From positions 101,523 through 165,522 of the forward strand of contig NZ_JBKHKJ010000008.1 of NCBI RefSeq assembly GCF_046546515.1: 64,000 bases of DNA, read 5' to 3'. Positions 37,753 to 47,731 of the stretch are shown one piece after another. A model generated the notes under the pieces. The model worked only from the letters and a program-made list of their open reading frames with translations. It had not been told where the DNA came from and did not search any database. Source of the stretch: Parasediminibacterium sp046546515 (GTDB taxonomy: Bacteria > Bacteroidota > Bacteroidia > Chitinophagales > Chitinophagaceae). Both the position numbers and the translations under genes were made by a program. Each line of letters opens with the position of its first letter. The stretch's first letter is position 1.

Positions 37753-40700
37753 ATGTCACAGTCTTTCAAATCAACTTGCTGTTATTGTGGAGTGGGCTGT
37801 GGCATTGTCGTACACAAAGACAAACAGGGCAAACTTCAGGTAGAAGGCGATAAAGACCATCCGGTAAACAAGGGCATGTTATGCAGCAAAGGCATGAACC
37901 TGCATTATACTGTGATGGACACTAGCGACAGGTTGCTATACCCCGAAATGCGCTACGGTAAAAACGCAATAAGGCAAAGGGTTTCCTGGGATACTGCCTT
38001 GGACAGGACGGTTGCGGTTTTTAAAACCCTCATTGAAAAATATGGCCCGGATAGCGTGGCATTTTATGCCTCCGGTCAATGCCTTACAGAAGAATATTAT
38101 GTACTGAACAAGCTAATGAAAGGCTTTATTGGTAGCAACAATATAGATACCAATAGCCGCCTTTGCATGAGTAGTGCGGTGGTGGGCTATAAAATGAGCT
38201 TGGGGGAAGATTGTGTACCCAATAGCTATGACGATCTGGAACTGGCAGATTGCCTATTTGTTGCAGGTGCCAACCCTGCTTGGTGCCACCCTATCCTTTG
38301 GCGAAGGGTAGAAGCAGCTAGGGCAGCAAACCCGAACATGAAAATCATTGTTAGCGACCCACGGAAAACACAAACCTGCGCTATGGCAGATGTGCATTTG
38401 CAATTAAACCCCGGTACAGATGTTACCTTGCACCATGCCATTGGCAGGGTATTGATTGAGGATGGCAATACAGATTCAGATTTTATTGCCAATCATACAG
38501 AAGGTTTTGAAAAATACAAAGCTACTGTAATGCAAAAAACAGTGGAAGAGGCGGCCATTATTTGTGGCATTAGCTCCGCTCACATAAGGCTGGCTGCCCA
38601 ATATGTCGGCGCAGCAAAAGGGTTCATGACCTTATGGACAATGGGACTTAACCAAAGCGTAATTGGGGTAAACAAAAACCTTAGCCTCATCAACTTAAAC
38701 CTGATTACAGGCCAGATAGGTAAACCCGGCAGCGGCCCTTTTTCACTTACAGGCCAACCCAACGCAATGGGTGGCAGGGAAGTGGGCGGCTTGAGCAATT
38801 TATTGCCCGCCCATAGGGATTTAGCCAAGGCGGAAGACAGGGCTTTTGTAGAGAACTTCTGGGGCAGCAAAAAAATAGACCCAAAACCCGGCCTTACGGC
38901 TACAGAAATGTTCGAGGCACTGAACGATGGCCGATTAAAAGCCATTTGGATTGTAGCAACCAATCCACTGGTAAGCCTACCAGATGTACACATGGCGGAG
39001 GAAGGCTTGAAAAAAGCAAAGTTTGTTGTGGTACAGGACATTAGCAACACAGCCGAAACACTGAAATATGCCGATGTGGTACTACCCGCCGCTACTTGGG
39101 CAGAAAAAGAAGGTACCATGACCAATGCCGAAAGGCGTATCAGCTATTTGCGCAAAATGGTAGATGCTCCCGGCGAAGCATTGGCAGATGCAGAAATTAT
39201 CACTCGCTTTGCAAACAAGATGGGGTATGATGGTTTTGGTTTTAAAACCTTTGGTGATATTTATGCGGAACATTGCGCCTTAACAGAAGGTACAAATGCC
39301 GACATAAGTGGTTTGAGTTACGATATTTTGGAAGAAAAACAATCGGTGCAATGGCCTTACCCCAAAGGAGAAAAGGGTAGCGGCACAAAGCGGTTGTTTA
39401 CCGACCATGTTTTTCATACACCTTCTAAAAAAGCAATCATCCATAGCTTCGATGATAGCAATCAATCAGAGCCTTTAACCGAAGGTTTACCCCTAGTCCT
39501 TACCACAGGCAGGATACGTGACCAATGGCATACCATGAGCAAAACAGGTAAGGTAAATAAGCTAAACCAGCACATTAGCCAGTCTTTCTTGGAAATAAAT
39601 CCGGAAGATGCTGCAAAAAGGGATATAAAAGATGGGGATTTGGTAGAGATAACCAACCTGCGTGGCAACGTGAGGGTAAAAGCCAAATGCACAAGCGATA
39701 TAAAAGAAGGAGTTGTTTTCCTGCCGATGCATTGGGGCAAAGTACTCAACAGCGATTTGAACCGTGCCAATAACCTTACCAACAACCTGGTAGACCCAAA
39801 AAGCAAGGAGCCAGATTTTAAATTCTCGGCGGTTCAGGTAGCATTATACAAAAAGCCAAAGCAAAAAATAGTTATTATTGGGGCAGGTGCAGGTGCGCAT
39901 GGCTTTGTAAAAAGCTATCGTGAATTGAATACGCAGGATGAAATAGTGGTTTTTAGCAAGGAAGACGCACCTTTTTACAACCGGGTAATGCTGCCAGACT
40001 ATATAAGCGGCACACAGGCTTGGGAGCAACTGGTGAAAATGAAGGCCGAGGAGGAATATACTTTCGATATAACCTTGCACAGAGGCACTAGCATAGAAAC
40101 AATAGACAAAACCAATAAAATAGTTGCAGACAGCAAAGGCATTACCCACACCTACGATATACTTATTTTGTCAACAGGCAGCCGCCCTACCATGCTCCGG
40201 GATACCCCCAAACTAAAAGGTATATTTAGTATGCGCAGCCGAGTGGATGCCGATAATTTTAAAGCCCATATAAACCCGGCAAATGGCAAAGTAGTAGTTG
40301 TAGGTGGCGGTTTGCTGGGTATTGAATTGGCTGCTTCGCTTCGGGAAATGGGGGTAGCAGTAGTGCTGATACAACGCAGCTCCAAACTAATGGACAGGCA
40401 GCTAGACGGCCTTGGCAGCCAATTGCTGGACGAAGCTATCAGGGATGTAGGCATAGAAATTTACTACAACGATGAAATAGAGCGTTTTTTAGGCACTGGG
40501 GCTTTGGAAGGCATACGCCTGAAAAGTGGGGTAACTATCAATTGCCAAGCCATTGTTTGTGCTATTGGCACTACCCCCAATATAGAGTTGGCAAGGGCTT
40601 CTGGCATTGAATGCAAAAGGGGGGTAATAGTAAACGAATACCTAGAAACCAATGACAGTTCTATTTTTGCTATTGGGGAAATTGCAGAATTTAAAGGTAT

Positions 40701-41265
40701 GCTATACGGCATCACCGCAGCGGCAGAACAACAGGCAGCAATAGTGGCCAAGTTTATCAGCGGTGATATTGCCCAGTATTACAAAGGTTCCTTGTTGATG
40801 AATATCCTAAAAATGCCAGGAACTACTCTTTGTTCCTTGGGCATGGCAGAAGCACCGAATGACCCTGCCTACGAAGAAGTAGTTTTTATAGACAAGGCAA
40901 AGCGTTATTATAAAAAATGTATCATACACAACGATAGGTTGGTAGGTGCTATATTAATCGGCGACAAGAGCGAGTTTTTAGAATTCAAGGAACTGATAGA
41001 AAAAAAGATAGAGCTTAGCGATAAACGATTATCATTATTGCGCAGTGGCAGCAAGGCAGAGCCTGTATTGGGGAAGTTGGTATGTAGCTGCGGCAACATT
41101 GGCGAGGGCAATATTGTAAACAAGATAAAAGCAGGATGCACCGATTTTGATGAACTATGCAAAGCCTCTGGTGCCGGGCAAGGCTGTGGCAGTTGCAAGC
41201 CAGAAGTAAAGGCATTGCTGGATAAAATGATGGCCGTTTCACCAAATAGCTCTGTTGTAGCGTAG
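37753..41265 (+). CDS. nasA: Assimilatory nitrate reductase fused to FAD and BFD electron-input modules
   Basis: This enzyme reduces nitrate to nitrite with a molybdopterin cofactor. Residues 1 to about 690 are a molybdopterin oxidoreductase with an N-terminal [4Fe-4S] site (Cys9, Cys12, Cys16, Cys44). A pyridine-nucleotide-disulfide oxidoreductase follows, with FAD motif IVIIGAGAGAHGF near 705 and NAD(P)H motif VVVVGGGLLGIELAA near 846. Last is a BFD [2Fe-2S] domain near 1110-1160 (CSCGNIGEG to GCGSCKP). In Bacillus the catalytic and electron-transfer parts are separate proteins (NasC and NasB). Here one 1170-residue chain can take electrons directly from NAD(P)H. MobA is nearby for cofactor supply. 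Confidence 0.93.
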   Translation: MSQSFKSTCCYCGVGCGIVVHKDKQGKLQVEGDKDHPVNKGMLCSKGMNLHYTVMDTSDRLLYPEMRYGKNAIRQRVSWDTALDRTVAVFKTLIEKYGPDSVAFYASGQCLTEEYYVLNKLMKGFIGSNNIDTNSRLCMSSAVVGYKMSLGEDCVPNSYDDLELADCLFVAGANPAWCHPILWRRVEAARAANPNMKIIVSDPRKTQTCAMADVHLQLNPGTDVTLHHAIGRVLIEDGNTDSDFIANHTEGFEKYKATVMQKTVEEAAIICGISSAHIRLAAQYVGAAKGFMTLWTMGLNQSVIGVNKNLSLINLNLITGQIGKPGSGPFSLTGQPNAMGGREVGGLSNLLPAHRDLAKAEDRAFVENFWGSKKIDPKPGLTATEMFEALNDGRLKAIWIVATNPLVSLPDVHMAEEGLKKAKFVVVQDISNTAETLKYADVVLPAATWAEKEGTMTNAERRISYLRKMVDAPGEALADAEIITRFANKMGYDGFGFKTFGDIYAEHCALTEGTNADISGLSYDILEEKQSVQWPYPKGEKGSGTKRLFTDHVFHTPSKKAIIHSFDDSNQSEPLTEGLPLVLTTGRIRDQWHTMSKTGKVNKLNQHISQSFLEINPEDAAKRDIKDGDLVEITNLRGNVRVKAKCTSDIKEGVVFLPMHWGKVLNSDLNRANNLTNNLVDPKSKEPDFKFSAVQVALYKKPKQKIVIIGAGAGAHGFVKSYRELNTQDEIVVFSKEDAPFYNRVMLPDYISGTQAWEQLVKMKAEEEYTFDITLHRGTSIETIDKTNKIVADSKGITHTYDILILSTGSRPTMLRDTPKLKGIFSMRSRVDADNFKAHINPANGKVVVVGGGLLGIELAASLREMGVAVVLIQRSSKLMDRQLDGLGSQLLDEAIRDVGIEIYYNDEIERFLGTGALEGIRLKSGVTINCQAIVCAIGTTPNIELARASGIECKRGVIVNEYLETNDSSIFAIGEIAEFKGMLYGITAAAEQQAAIVAKFISGDIAQYYKGSLLMNILKMPGTTLCSLGMAEAPNDPAYEEVVFIDKAKRYYKKCIIHNDRLVGAILIGDKSEFLEFKELIEKKIELSDKRLSLLRSGSKAEPVLGKLVCSCGNIGEGNIVNKIKAGCTDFDELCKASGAGQGCGSCKPEVKALLDKMMAVSPNSSVVA

Positions 41266-41409
41266 CTTTTAAAAAGAATAAACGAAAGGAGATAAAACAG
41301 CGTTTCTCAATTCCCCTCTCGAGGGGTGGCCGAAGGCCGGGGTGGTTGCTCTTATGTATCTTCTCTGCAAAAAAGCTAAGAATCTATTTCGTTTCAAAAA
41401 GCCTAAACA
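41266..41409. repeat. Short palindromic repeats after nasA
   Basis: CCCCTCTCGAGGGG (near 41314) and GGCCGAAGGCC (near 41329) form adjacent small hairpins. They belong to the CTCTCC/GGAGAG palindromes also seen near 3998, 28664 and 29575. Confidence 0.5.
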
Positions 41410-41919
41410 ATGAATCAAGCTTTAAATAAAGAAACTTTTATTGCCCACCCATCCTTGGGTGCAGGGGCAACTTATTTTTACTTTGAGGCCGATTTTATAA
41501 AAGATAATATCCGCTGCATCCCCATGTGTGCAAGGTTTAAACTAGATGCCGCAGGAATAAAATTCAAGTTGAAAGATTGGTGCAATATCTCCGTAACCGA
41601 AAGGAACACAATAGCAGAGTACGACTGTAATACAGTAGATAAATTGAAAAGCTACAAAGCCTACTTGCAGGAACTTATTTTCAGCAACACTGGCATGGAA
41701 GCAAAAGAACTCCGCCTAGAAACGACTTTGGAATGGGATGAAACAGATACAATGCCCCCCTCGGTAGTAGAAAAATGCAGTGAATTTTCTATTCCCTTCT
41801 CAATAGAAAATTGGAGGCAGCTAAACGAACTTCAACGTTTTGCATTGATAAAACTGAGTAAATCTGCCCATGAAAACAAAAACTTCCCTTTGGCAATGAA
41901 GGAGTTTGGGGTAGTATAA
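41410..41919 (+). CDS. Nitrate reductase-associated protein
   Basis: This 169-residue soluble protein resembles the conserved nitrate-reductase-associated family best known from cyanobacteria (Pfam Nitr_red_assoc). Typical features are FYFEADFIKDNIRCIPMCARFKLDAAGIKFKLKDW near the N-terminus and PPSVVEKCSEFSIPFSIENWRQLNELQRFALIKLS near the C-terminus. Its biochemical role is not established. Co-occurrence with nitrate reductase suggests help in maturation or activity. It lies 144 bp downstream of nasA in the same direction. Confidence 0.8.
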   Translation: MNQALNKETFIAHPSLGAGATYFYFEADFIKDNIRCIPMCARFKLDAAGIKFKLKDWCNISVTERNTIAEYDCNTVDKLKSYKAYLQELIFSNTGMEAKELRLETTLEWDETDTMPPSVVEKCSEFSIPFSIENWRQLNELQRFALIKLSKSAHENKNFPLAMKEFGVV

Positions 41920-41929
41920 TGACATGGTA

Positions 41930-41982
41930 AATGCCGTAGGCATGACAGATTTTGTAGCTCCCGATTTTAATCGGGGGAGGCT
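41930..41982. repeat. Small palindromes before the rubredoxin gene
   Basis: ATGCCGTAGGCAT (41931-41943) and CTCCCGATTTTAATCGGGGGAG (starting near 41957) are adjacent hairpin-forming repeats of kinds dispersed in this genome. A CTTTGTGTGCTTTGCGGTTAA motif follows near 42035 and recurs near 59600. Confidence 0.5.
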
Positions 41983-42068
41983 TAGAGAGTGTCTCACTCT
42001 AAACATAAAAAAAGTTTGCACCCTTTGAGTTAAAACTTTGTGTGCTTTGCGGTTAAATAACAAACATT

Positions 42069-43562
42069 ATGCGGTACGCATTCCAATTTAAAATCAATTT
42101 TACAGGCGGCATCGTATCGCCCGGGTATTTGCTGCACCTGATGGATGCCGTGAAGGAAGGTGGCATAGACCATGTGCGCTTTGGCCTTCGCCAGCAATTA
42201 TTGATAGACGCAACGCACAAGCAGCACGACAAATTGCTGGCTTCTTTGGATAAAAACAAAGTGGTTTATGAATTGAACAAGGATGAATACCCCAATATGG
42301 TAAGCTCTTATGCCGGGGCAGATATTTTCCTGAATGACTCTTGGCTACGGGAAGGCACCTACAAAGATATTTTTGATTTGTTTGACTATGCCCCCCGCCT
42401 TAAACTGGCTATAACAGACAATAACCAAACCTTTACCCCTTTTTTTACCAGCAATATCAATTGGATTGCTTCGGCCAACAACCATTTTTGGCATTTGTAT
42501 ATCCGTTTCCCCCAAACGGATGTATTGTTCCAATGGCCACTACTGGTATATACCAACGAAATACCCCGCCTTTCCAAAGAGATAGAAAATATTATTTTCC
42601 AACAAAAGGAACTTTTTTTTGGCAATAGCAAGGCAGATGGCCAATGGGTGTTTAATACCATAACACAAAAACTAAAGTATATCAGCAAACCTGTGGAAGA
42701 GGCCTTGCACCTACCCGCTTTTAACTTGCCTTATTACGAAGGGTTTACGCATTATGGCAATAAAACCTGGCTGGGCATTTACCGCAGGGATGAATTGTTT
42801 CCTGTGGATTTTTTAAAAGACATTGCCCTTACTTGCCTCAAAACCAAAACCGGTCAGCTATATACCACCACCTGGAAAAGCATCATTATTAAAAACATTG
42901 AAAAGCCAGACAGGAAGGAATGGGACTTTGTGCTGAACAAGCACCGCATCAACGTTCGCCATGCCGCCAACGAACTGGCCTGGCAGGTAGAGGACACTAA
43001 TGAAGACGGGCTATACATCAAAAGGATGGTTACCCGTGAACTGGACAAGCAGGACGTACGCACTTTTGGGCTTTGTTTTGGGGTAAACACACAGCCAGAA
43101 AGCAGTATGTTTGGTTCTGTCATTATCCAGCGGCGATTTTCAGTTATACGCAATTTGGTTAAAGCCTTGGATAAATATGATATTTTATATACGGATGGGT
43201 TCAACCCAAATTCCAAAGAGTACATCACTTTTAGGGCAGGCATACATAAGGAGCATATAAGCACCTATTTGGTTTCAATAAGCAAGCAATTTTATGAGCT
43301 TGAAAACCAACGTCAAAAGGATGCTTCTGCCACTTACCAGTTGCAGCAAAAGAGCGTTGAAAATATTGTTGAGAAATATGTTTACCAGTGCTGCAGTTGT
43401 CTGACTGTATATGATGAAACACTAGGAGAAAATGAAAATGGCATTGCCCTAGGCTCTGCATTTGAGGGGCTGCCCGATAGTTATTGCTGCCCTTTGTGTG
43501 AGTCGCCAAAAATTAATTTCAAGCAAATTAACCAATCCATACTTGGCTTACAAGCTGTTTAA
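42069..43562 (+). CDS. Sulfite/nitrite-reductase-like protein with C-terminal rubredoxin
   Basis: This 497-residue protein opens like the ferredoxin-like half of nitrite/sulfite reductases (KINFTGGIVSPGYLLHLMDAVKEGGIDHVRFGLRQQLLID). It ends in a rubredoxin domain with two C-x2-C knuckles (CCSC and CPLC, about 443-485). In between, the C-x5-C and C-x3-C siroheme/[4Fe-4S] ligand motifs of active reductases are missing; only isolated cysteines occur (TCLK, GLCFG). It is therefore probably an electron carrier or assembly partner rather than a reductase. It is the last plus-strand gene of the nitrate island, and its 3' end overlaps mobA by 15 bp. Confidence 0.75.
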   Translation: MRYAFQFKINFTGGIVSPGYLLHLMDAVKEGGIDHVRFGLRQQLLIDATHKQHDKLLASLDKNKVVYELNKDEYPNMVSSYAGADIFLNDSWLREGTYKDIFDLFDYAPRLKLAITDNNQTFTPFFTSNINWIASANNHFWHLYIRFPQTDVLFQWPLLVYTNEIPRLSKEIENIIFQQKELFFGNSKADGQWVFNTITQKLKYISKPVEEALHLPAFNLPYYEGFTHYGNKTWLGIYRRDELFPVDFLKDIALTCLKTKTGQLYTTTWKSIIIKNIEKPDRKEWDFVLNKHRINVRHAANELAWQVEDTNEDGLYIKRMVTRELDKQDVRTFGLCFGVNTQPESSMFGSVIIQRRFSVIRNLVKALDKYDILYTDGFNPNSKEYITFRAGIHKEHISTYLVSISKQFYELENQRQKDASATYQLQQKSVENIVEKYVYQCCSCLTVYDETLGENENGIALGSAFEGLPDSYCCPLCESPKINFKQINQSILGLQAV

Positions 43563-44126
43563 ATCGCTTTCGGCATTGTAGTTTTTAAAATGCTGCGCCC
43601 ATGCTTCCGGCAAATCAAAACATTTGGTATCCATTTTTGAAAGTATATATTTCATGCTAAACCTTTCCAATTGCTGCTGGCGGTATAAGCCATCTATTTT
43701 TGCCAGGCCGCCAGCAGTATAAACGCCGCATAACGGTTCCATGCTACCATTGTTGGTAAAAACAAAAGCATCCCCGGTTTCTGTTTTGCTTTTGCCAATC
43801 AGGTAGGCTATCATTATAGGTTGCATCAACAACATATCGCAGGCCAGCACAAACAAATCTTCCTGTGGGAATTGGAGGTGGGCAGAAAAAATACCCTTCA
43901 TAGGGCCCCCGATGCCGAGGGTTTCATCTAGTATAATTGTGCCAGTCTCAAAAATTTTGTTATACAAATCAAACTGCTCTGCCCTTATGGATATAAAAAC
44001 CTGCATATCGGCACTCGATAATATGTCCGCAGCGTTTGCCGCCCATGTTTTCGATTGGTGCAGCAATAGCCCCTTATCTGCTCCCATCCTTATGCTTTTG
44101 CCGCCGCAAGTAACTATGCCTATCAT
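43548..44126 (-). CDS. mobA: Molybdenum cofactor guanylyltransferase
   Basis: MobA joins GMP to molybdopterin to form the bis-MGD type cofactor that nitrate reductases of this class use. The 192-residue protein has the nucleotidyltransferase start TCGGKSIRMGADKGLL (residues 6-21), in place of the common LAGGxSxRMGxDK, with Cys for Ala. GIGGPMKGIFSAH follows near 73, the metal-binding region VLACDMLL near 94 and EPLCGVY near 130. The gene is convergent with the rubredoxin protein gene, and the stops overlap by 15 bp. It fits the nitrate reductase context. Confidence 0.9.
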   Translation of the reverse strand: MIGIVTCGGKSIRMGADKGLLLHQSKTWAANAADILSSADMQVFISIRAEQFDLYNKIFETGTIILDETLGIGGPMKGIFSAHLQFPQEDLFVLACDMLLMQPIMIAYLIGKSKTETGDAFVFTNNGSMEPLCGVYTAGGLAKIDGLYRQQQLERFSMKYILSKMDTKCFDLPEAWAQHFKNYNAESDLNSL

Positions 44127-44242
44127 TTTTGTATAAAATTAAGGATGTGGCTAATATCAGGCTGAAAATCTACATTCCTTATTAAAGATTTCTAGCTTTG
44201 ATGCATAATGGCAAATTAGCACATAAAACCCGTAACTTAACT

Positions 44243-44320
44243 TACCTTTGCAACCATTTTAAAAAATACAAGCTACAAGTCGCTGGTTTAAGGTTAACAA
44301 TATTAGTAGCCAGCAACTTG
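44243..44320 (+). promoter_or_regulatory. ileS promoter -7 element and leader hairpin
   Basis: TACCTTTG (44243-44250) fits the Bacteroidota -7 consensus TAnnTTTG. In the leader that would follow, CAAGTCGCTGG (44276-44286) pairs with CCAGCAACTTG (44310-44320) with one mismatch, ending 17 bp before the ATG. The hairpin could affect translation of ileS. No T-box features (antiterminator TGGN bulge plus terminator) are seen. Confidence 0.45.
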
Positions 44321-44337
44321 CAATAAGAACATAAGCT

Positions 44338-47300
44338 ATGGGCGATAAATACAAAGAATTTTCGGGGCTAAACCTGCCAGCAATAGAGAAAGAGATACTG
44401 GCTACTTGGGATGAAAAAGGTTCATTTGAAAAAAGCGTTTCCATCAGGGAAGGGGCTACGCCATTCGTGTTTTACGAAGGACCGCCCAGTGCCAACGGTA
44501 TGCCGGGCATACACCATGTTATTTCAAGGACGTTGAAAGACTTGGTGTGCCGCTACAAGACCATGCAGGGCTTCCAAGTAAAACGCAAAGGCGGTTGGGA
44601 TACCCATGGCCTACCAGTAGAACTAGGCGTGGAAAAAGAACTAGGCATAACAAAAGAAGACATTGGCAAAAAAATAAGCGTAGAAGAATACAACCAAAAA
44701 TGCCGGGAAGCCGTGCTGCGCTACAAAGACAAGTGGGACGATATTACCCGCAAAATGGGCTATTGGGTTGACTTGAATAATCCCTATATCACTTTTGAGA
44801 ACAACTATATAGAAAGCCTTTGGTGGATACTAAGTGAGCTATACAAAAAAGGGTTGCTTTACGAAAGCGTGAGCATACAGCCCTACAGCCCTGCGGCTGG
44901 CACAGGCTTGAGTAGCCATGAACTGAACCAACCTGGTACTTACAAGGATGTAAAGGATACAAGTGCGGTGGCGATGTTTAAGGCGGTAAAAAGCGAACAA
45001 TCACAATTTTTATTTGATTCTGCTGCAAGCGACGAAGTATTCTTTATGGCTTGGACTACCACCCCTTGGACTTTGCCATCCAATCTAGGGCTGACTGTTG
45101 GGCCAAATATTGATTATGTATTGGTTAAAACTTTTAATCCATATACACACCTGCCTATAAACATCATCCTTGCAAAAAACTTATTGGCAAAATATGTAAA
45201 GGCAGAAGGTGAAAATGGGGATTTTGAAGCATACGAAGACGGAGACAAATTAATACCCTGGCAGATATTAGCTGAATTTAGAGGCAAAGGCCTTGAAGGC
45301 ATCCGTTACGAACAACTCATGCCCTACGAAGTCAACACCTCTGAAATAGCTGGTGGAGACCCATTTCGTGTGTTGTGCGATAGTTTTGTTACAACGGAAG
45401 ATGGTACAGGCATTGTACACACTGCCCCTGCATTTGGTGCAGATGACTATAAAGTAGGCAAAAAATACGGCATCGGCATACTGACCATGGTGGATAAGCA
45501 AGGCAAGTTTGTAGAAGGCCTTGGCGAGTTTAGTGGTAGGTATGTAAAAAACTACAAAGATGACCCTAGCTATGTGGATGTGAACGTGGACATCTGCGTG
45601 AAGCTGAAACAGGAAAACAGGGCTTTTAAAATAGAAAAATACGAACACAGCTACCCGCATTGCTGGCGCACGGATAAGCCTATATTGTATTACCCATTGG
45701 ATGCCTGGTTTATCAAAACCACAGACCCTGTGGTAAAGCAAAGGATGATAGACCTTAACAAAACCATTAACTGGAAGCCCAAAAGCACAGGCGAAGGCCG
45801 GTTTGGCAACTGGCTTGAAAACATGGTGGACTGGAACCTTAGCCGCAGCCGCTTTTGGGGCACTCCATTGCCTATCTGGAAAACAGAAGATGGCAGCGAG
45901 CAAAAATGTATTGGCAGCATTGGGGAATTAATGTCCGAAGCTGAAAAAGCTAAAGCAATCTTGGGTGATGCCATCAATCAAAATCTATCTACTGCAAACC
46001 TCGATTTACATAAACCTTTTGTAGATGAAATTACCTTGGTTTCTTCTACAGGCGAACCTATGAAACGTGTCTCCGACCTAATAGACGTTTGGTTCGATAG
46101 TGGTGCCATGCCTTATGCGCAGCAGCATTTCCCTTTTGAAAACAAGGAATTGTTCTCGCAAAGCTACCCTGCCGATTTTATAGCTGAAGGTGTAGATCAA
46201 ACAAGGGGTTGGTTCTATACTTTACATGCTATTGGTTCATTAATAAAAGAAAGCGTAGAGGAAGAACTGAAAAAAGCAGGATTGCCTACCGATAAGGTAG
46301 ATGGAAGGGCTTATAAAACTGTGGTTAGCAATGGTTTGGTGCTGGACAAGAACGGCAATAAAATGAGCAAACGCTTGGGCAATGTGGTGAACCCATTTGA
46401 TACCATAGAAAAATATGGTGCAGATGCTACCCGCTGGTATTTGATTACCAATGCAAGCCCTTGGGACAACCTTAAATTTGACCTCGCAGGCATACAGGAA
46501 GTGCAGCGCAAGTTTTTTGGAACATTATACAATACCTACCAGTTTTTTGTTTTATATGCTAATGTAGATGGTTTTGCTTTTAAGGAAGCCTATATACCAC
46601 TGGAGCAAAGGCCAGAAATAGACCGCTGGATATTATCATCGCTGAATACTTTGATAAAAGAAGTAACCGCAGCCATGGACGACTACGAGCCTACGCAAGC
46701 TGGCCGCTTGATGGAGGAATTTGTGGACGAGCATTTGAGCAACTGGTATGTGCGCCTTTGCCGCCGCCGTTTTTGGAAAGGCGAGTATGAGGGCGATAAA
46801 ATAGCCGCCTACCAAACCCTGTATGAATGCTTGGAAACATTGACACGGTTGATAGCACCTATTTCCCCATTTTTTAGCGATGCGGTGTTCAAAAACCTGA
46901 ACGCCATTACCCACCGCTTTGACGTGGAAAGCGTGCACCATGTTTTATTCCCCACCAGCAATGCTGCCGCTATTGATACCGATTTGGAGGAAAGGATGCA
47001 ACTAGCACAAGACACATCCTCGCTTATATTGTCAATCCGCAAAAAGGTAAACATCAAGGTTCGCCAGCCATTGCAAAAAGTAATGGTGCCCGTGCTTAAC
47101 CCCAAGATGAAAGTGCAACTGGAGAAAATAGAAGACCTGATTAAAGCCGAGGTAAACATAAAGGAGTTCCAATACATTACGGAAACCGAAGGCGTAATAA
47201 AGAAAAAAGTAAAGGCTAACTTTAAAGCATTGGGCACTAGGATGGGGGCCAAGATGAAAGCAGTGAGCTCATTGATTGCCAATTTGTCACAGCACGAAAT

Positions 47301-47721
47301 CAATACCCTTGAAAAAGAGGGTAGCCTTGCTTTATTGCTATATGGGGAAGCAATCAACCTACTTCCAACTGATGTGGAAATAACCGCAGAGGACATACCA
47401 GGATGGAGCGTTGCCAGCAAAGGCAGCCTCACCGTGGCTTTGGACATTGTAATATCAGACGAATTGCAGAGCGAAGGCAATGCTAGGGAGCTGGTAAACA
47501 GGATACAAAACATACGAAAAGAGGGCGGATTTGAGCTTACAGACCGTATTTTCGTACAATTGGTGGATAACTTAGTATTAAAAGCAAGTATTGAGCAATT
47601 TAAAGAATATATTTGCCGCGAAATTTTGGCAGACAGCATAGACTGGATGCCCACAATAAAAGCAGGCACTGAAATTGAAGTAAATGATACATTGCTGACT
47701 ATTTCAGTAACAAAAAAATGA
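44338..47721 (+). CDS. ileS: Isoleucyl-tRNA synthetase
   Basis: IleS charges tRNA-Ile with isoleucine and edits valine. The 1127-residue protein has the HIGH-type motif in GMPGIHHVISR (about residue 57-67). Editing-domain features include FMAWTTTPWTLPSNLGLTVG and DGTGIVHTAPAFGADDY. The KMSKR loop (NKMSKRLGNVVNPF) is near 672, followed by an anticodon-binding domain. Length and the absence of a C-terminal zinc finger fit the long type found in eukaryotes and several bacteria. A dksA-like gene follows after 10 bp and is probably co-transcribed. Confidence 0.97.
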   Translation: MGDKYKEFSGLNLPAIEKEILATWDEKGSFEKSVSIREGATPFVFYEGPPSANGMPGIHHVISRTLKDLVCRYKTMQGFQVKRKGGWDTHGLPVELGVEKELGITKEDIGKKISVEEYNQKCREAVLRYKDKWDDITRKMGYWVDLNNPYITFENNYIESLWWILSELYKKGLLYESVSIQPYSPAAGTGLSSHELNQPGTYKDVKDTSAVAMFKAVKSEQSQFLFDSAASDEVFFMAWTTTPWTLPSNLGLTVGPNIDYVLVKTFNPYTHLPINIILAKNLLAKYVKAEGENGDFEAYEDGDKLIPWQILAEFRGKGLEGIRYEQLMPYEVNTSEIAGGDPFRVLCDSFVTTEDGTGIVHTAPAFGADDYKVGKKYGIGILTMVDKQGKFVEGLGEFSGRYVKNYKDDPSYVDVNVDICVKLKQENRAFKIEKYEHSYPHCWRTDKPILYYPLDAWFIKTTDPVVKQRMIDLNKTINWKPKSTGEGRFGNWLENMVDWNLSRSRFWGTPLPIWKTEDGSEQKCIGSIGELMSEAEKAKAILGDAINQNLSTANLDLHKPFVDEITLVSSTGEPMKRVSDLIDVWFDSGAMPYAQQHFPFENKELFSQSYPADFIAEGVDQTRGWFYTLHAIGSLIKESVEEELKKAGLPTDKVDGRAYKTVVSNGLVLDKNGNKMSKRLGNVVNPFDTIEKYGADATRWYLITNASPWDNLKFDLAGIQEVQRKFFGTLYNTYQFFVLYANVDGFAFKEAYIPLEQRPEIDRWILSSLNTLIKEVTAAMDDYEPTQAGRLMEEFVDEHLSNWYVRLCRRRFWKGEYEGDKIAAYQTLYECLETLTRLIAPISPFFSDAVFKNLNAITHRFDVESVHHVLFPTSNAAAIDTDLEERMQLAQDTSSLILSIRKKVNIKVRQPLQKVMVPVLNPKMKVQLEKIEDLIKAEVNIKEFQYITETEGVIKKKVKANFKALGTRMGAKMKAVSSLIANLSQHEINTLEKEGSLALLLYGEAINLLPTDVEITAEDIPGWSVASKGSLTVALDIVISDELQSEGNARELVNRIQNIRKEGGFELTDRIFVQLVDNLVLKASIEQFKEYICREILADSIDWMPTIKAGTEIEVNDTLLTISVTKK

Positions 47722-47731
47722 TATTTAAAGA

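Noticed and set aside
44251..44337. T-box riboswitch before ileS
   Set aside because: Only one short hairpin is present, with no specifier stem, T-box sequence or terminator/antiterminator pair.
46809..47669. 286-codon frame antisense to ileS
   Set aside because: The ileS frame is complete with family motifs; the antisense product is Ser-rich and featureless, typical of a shadow.
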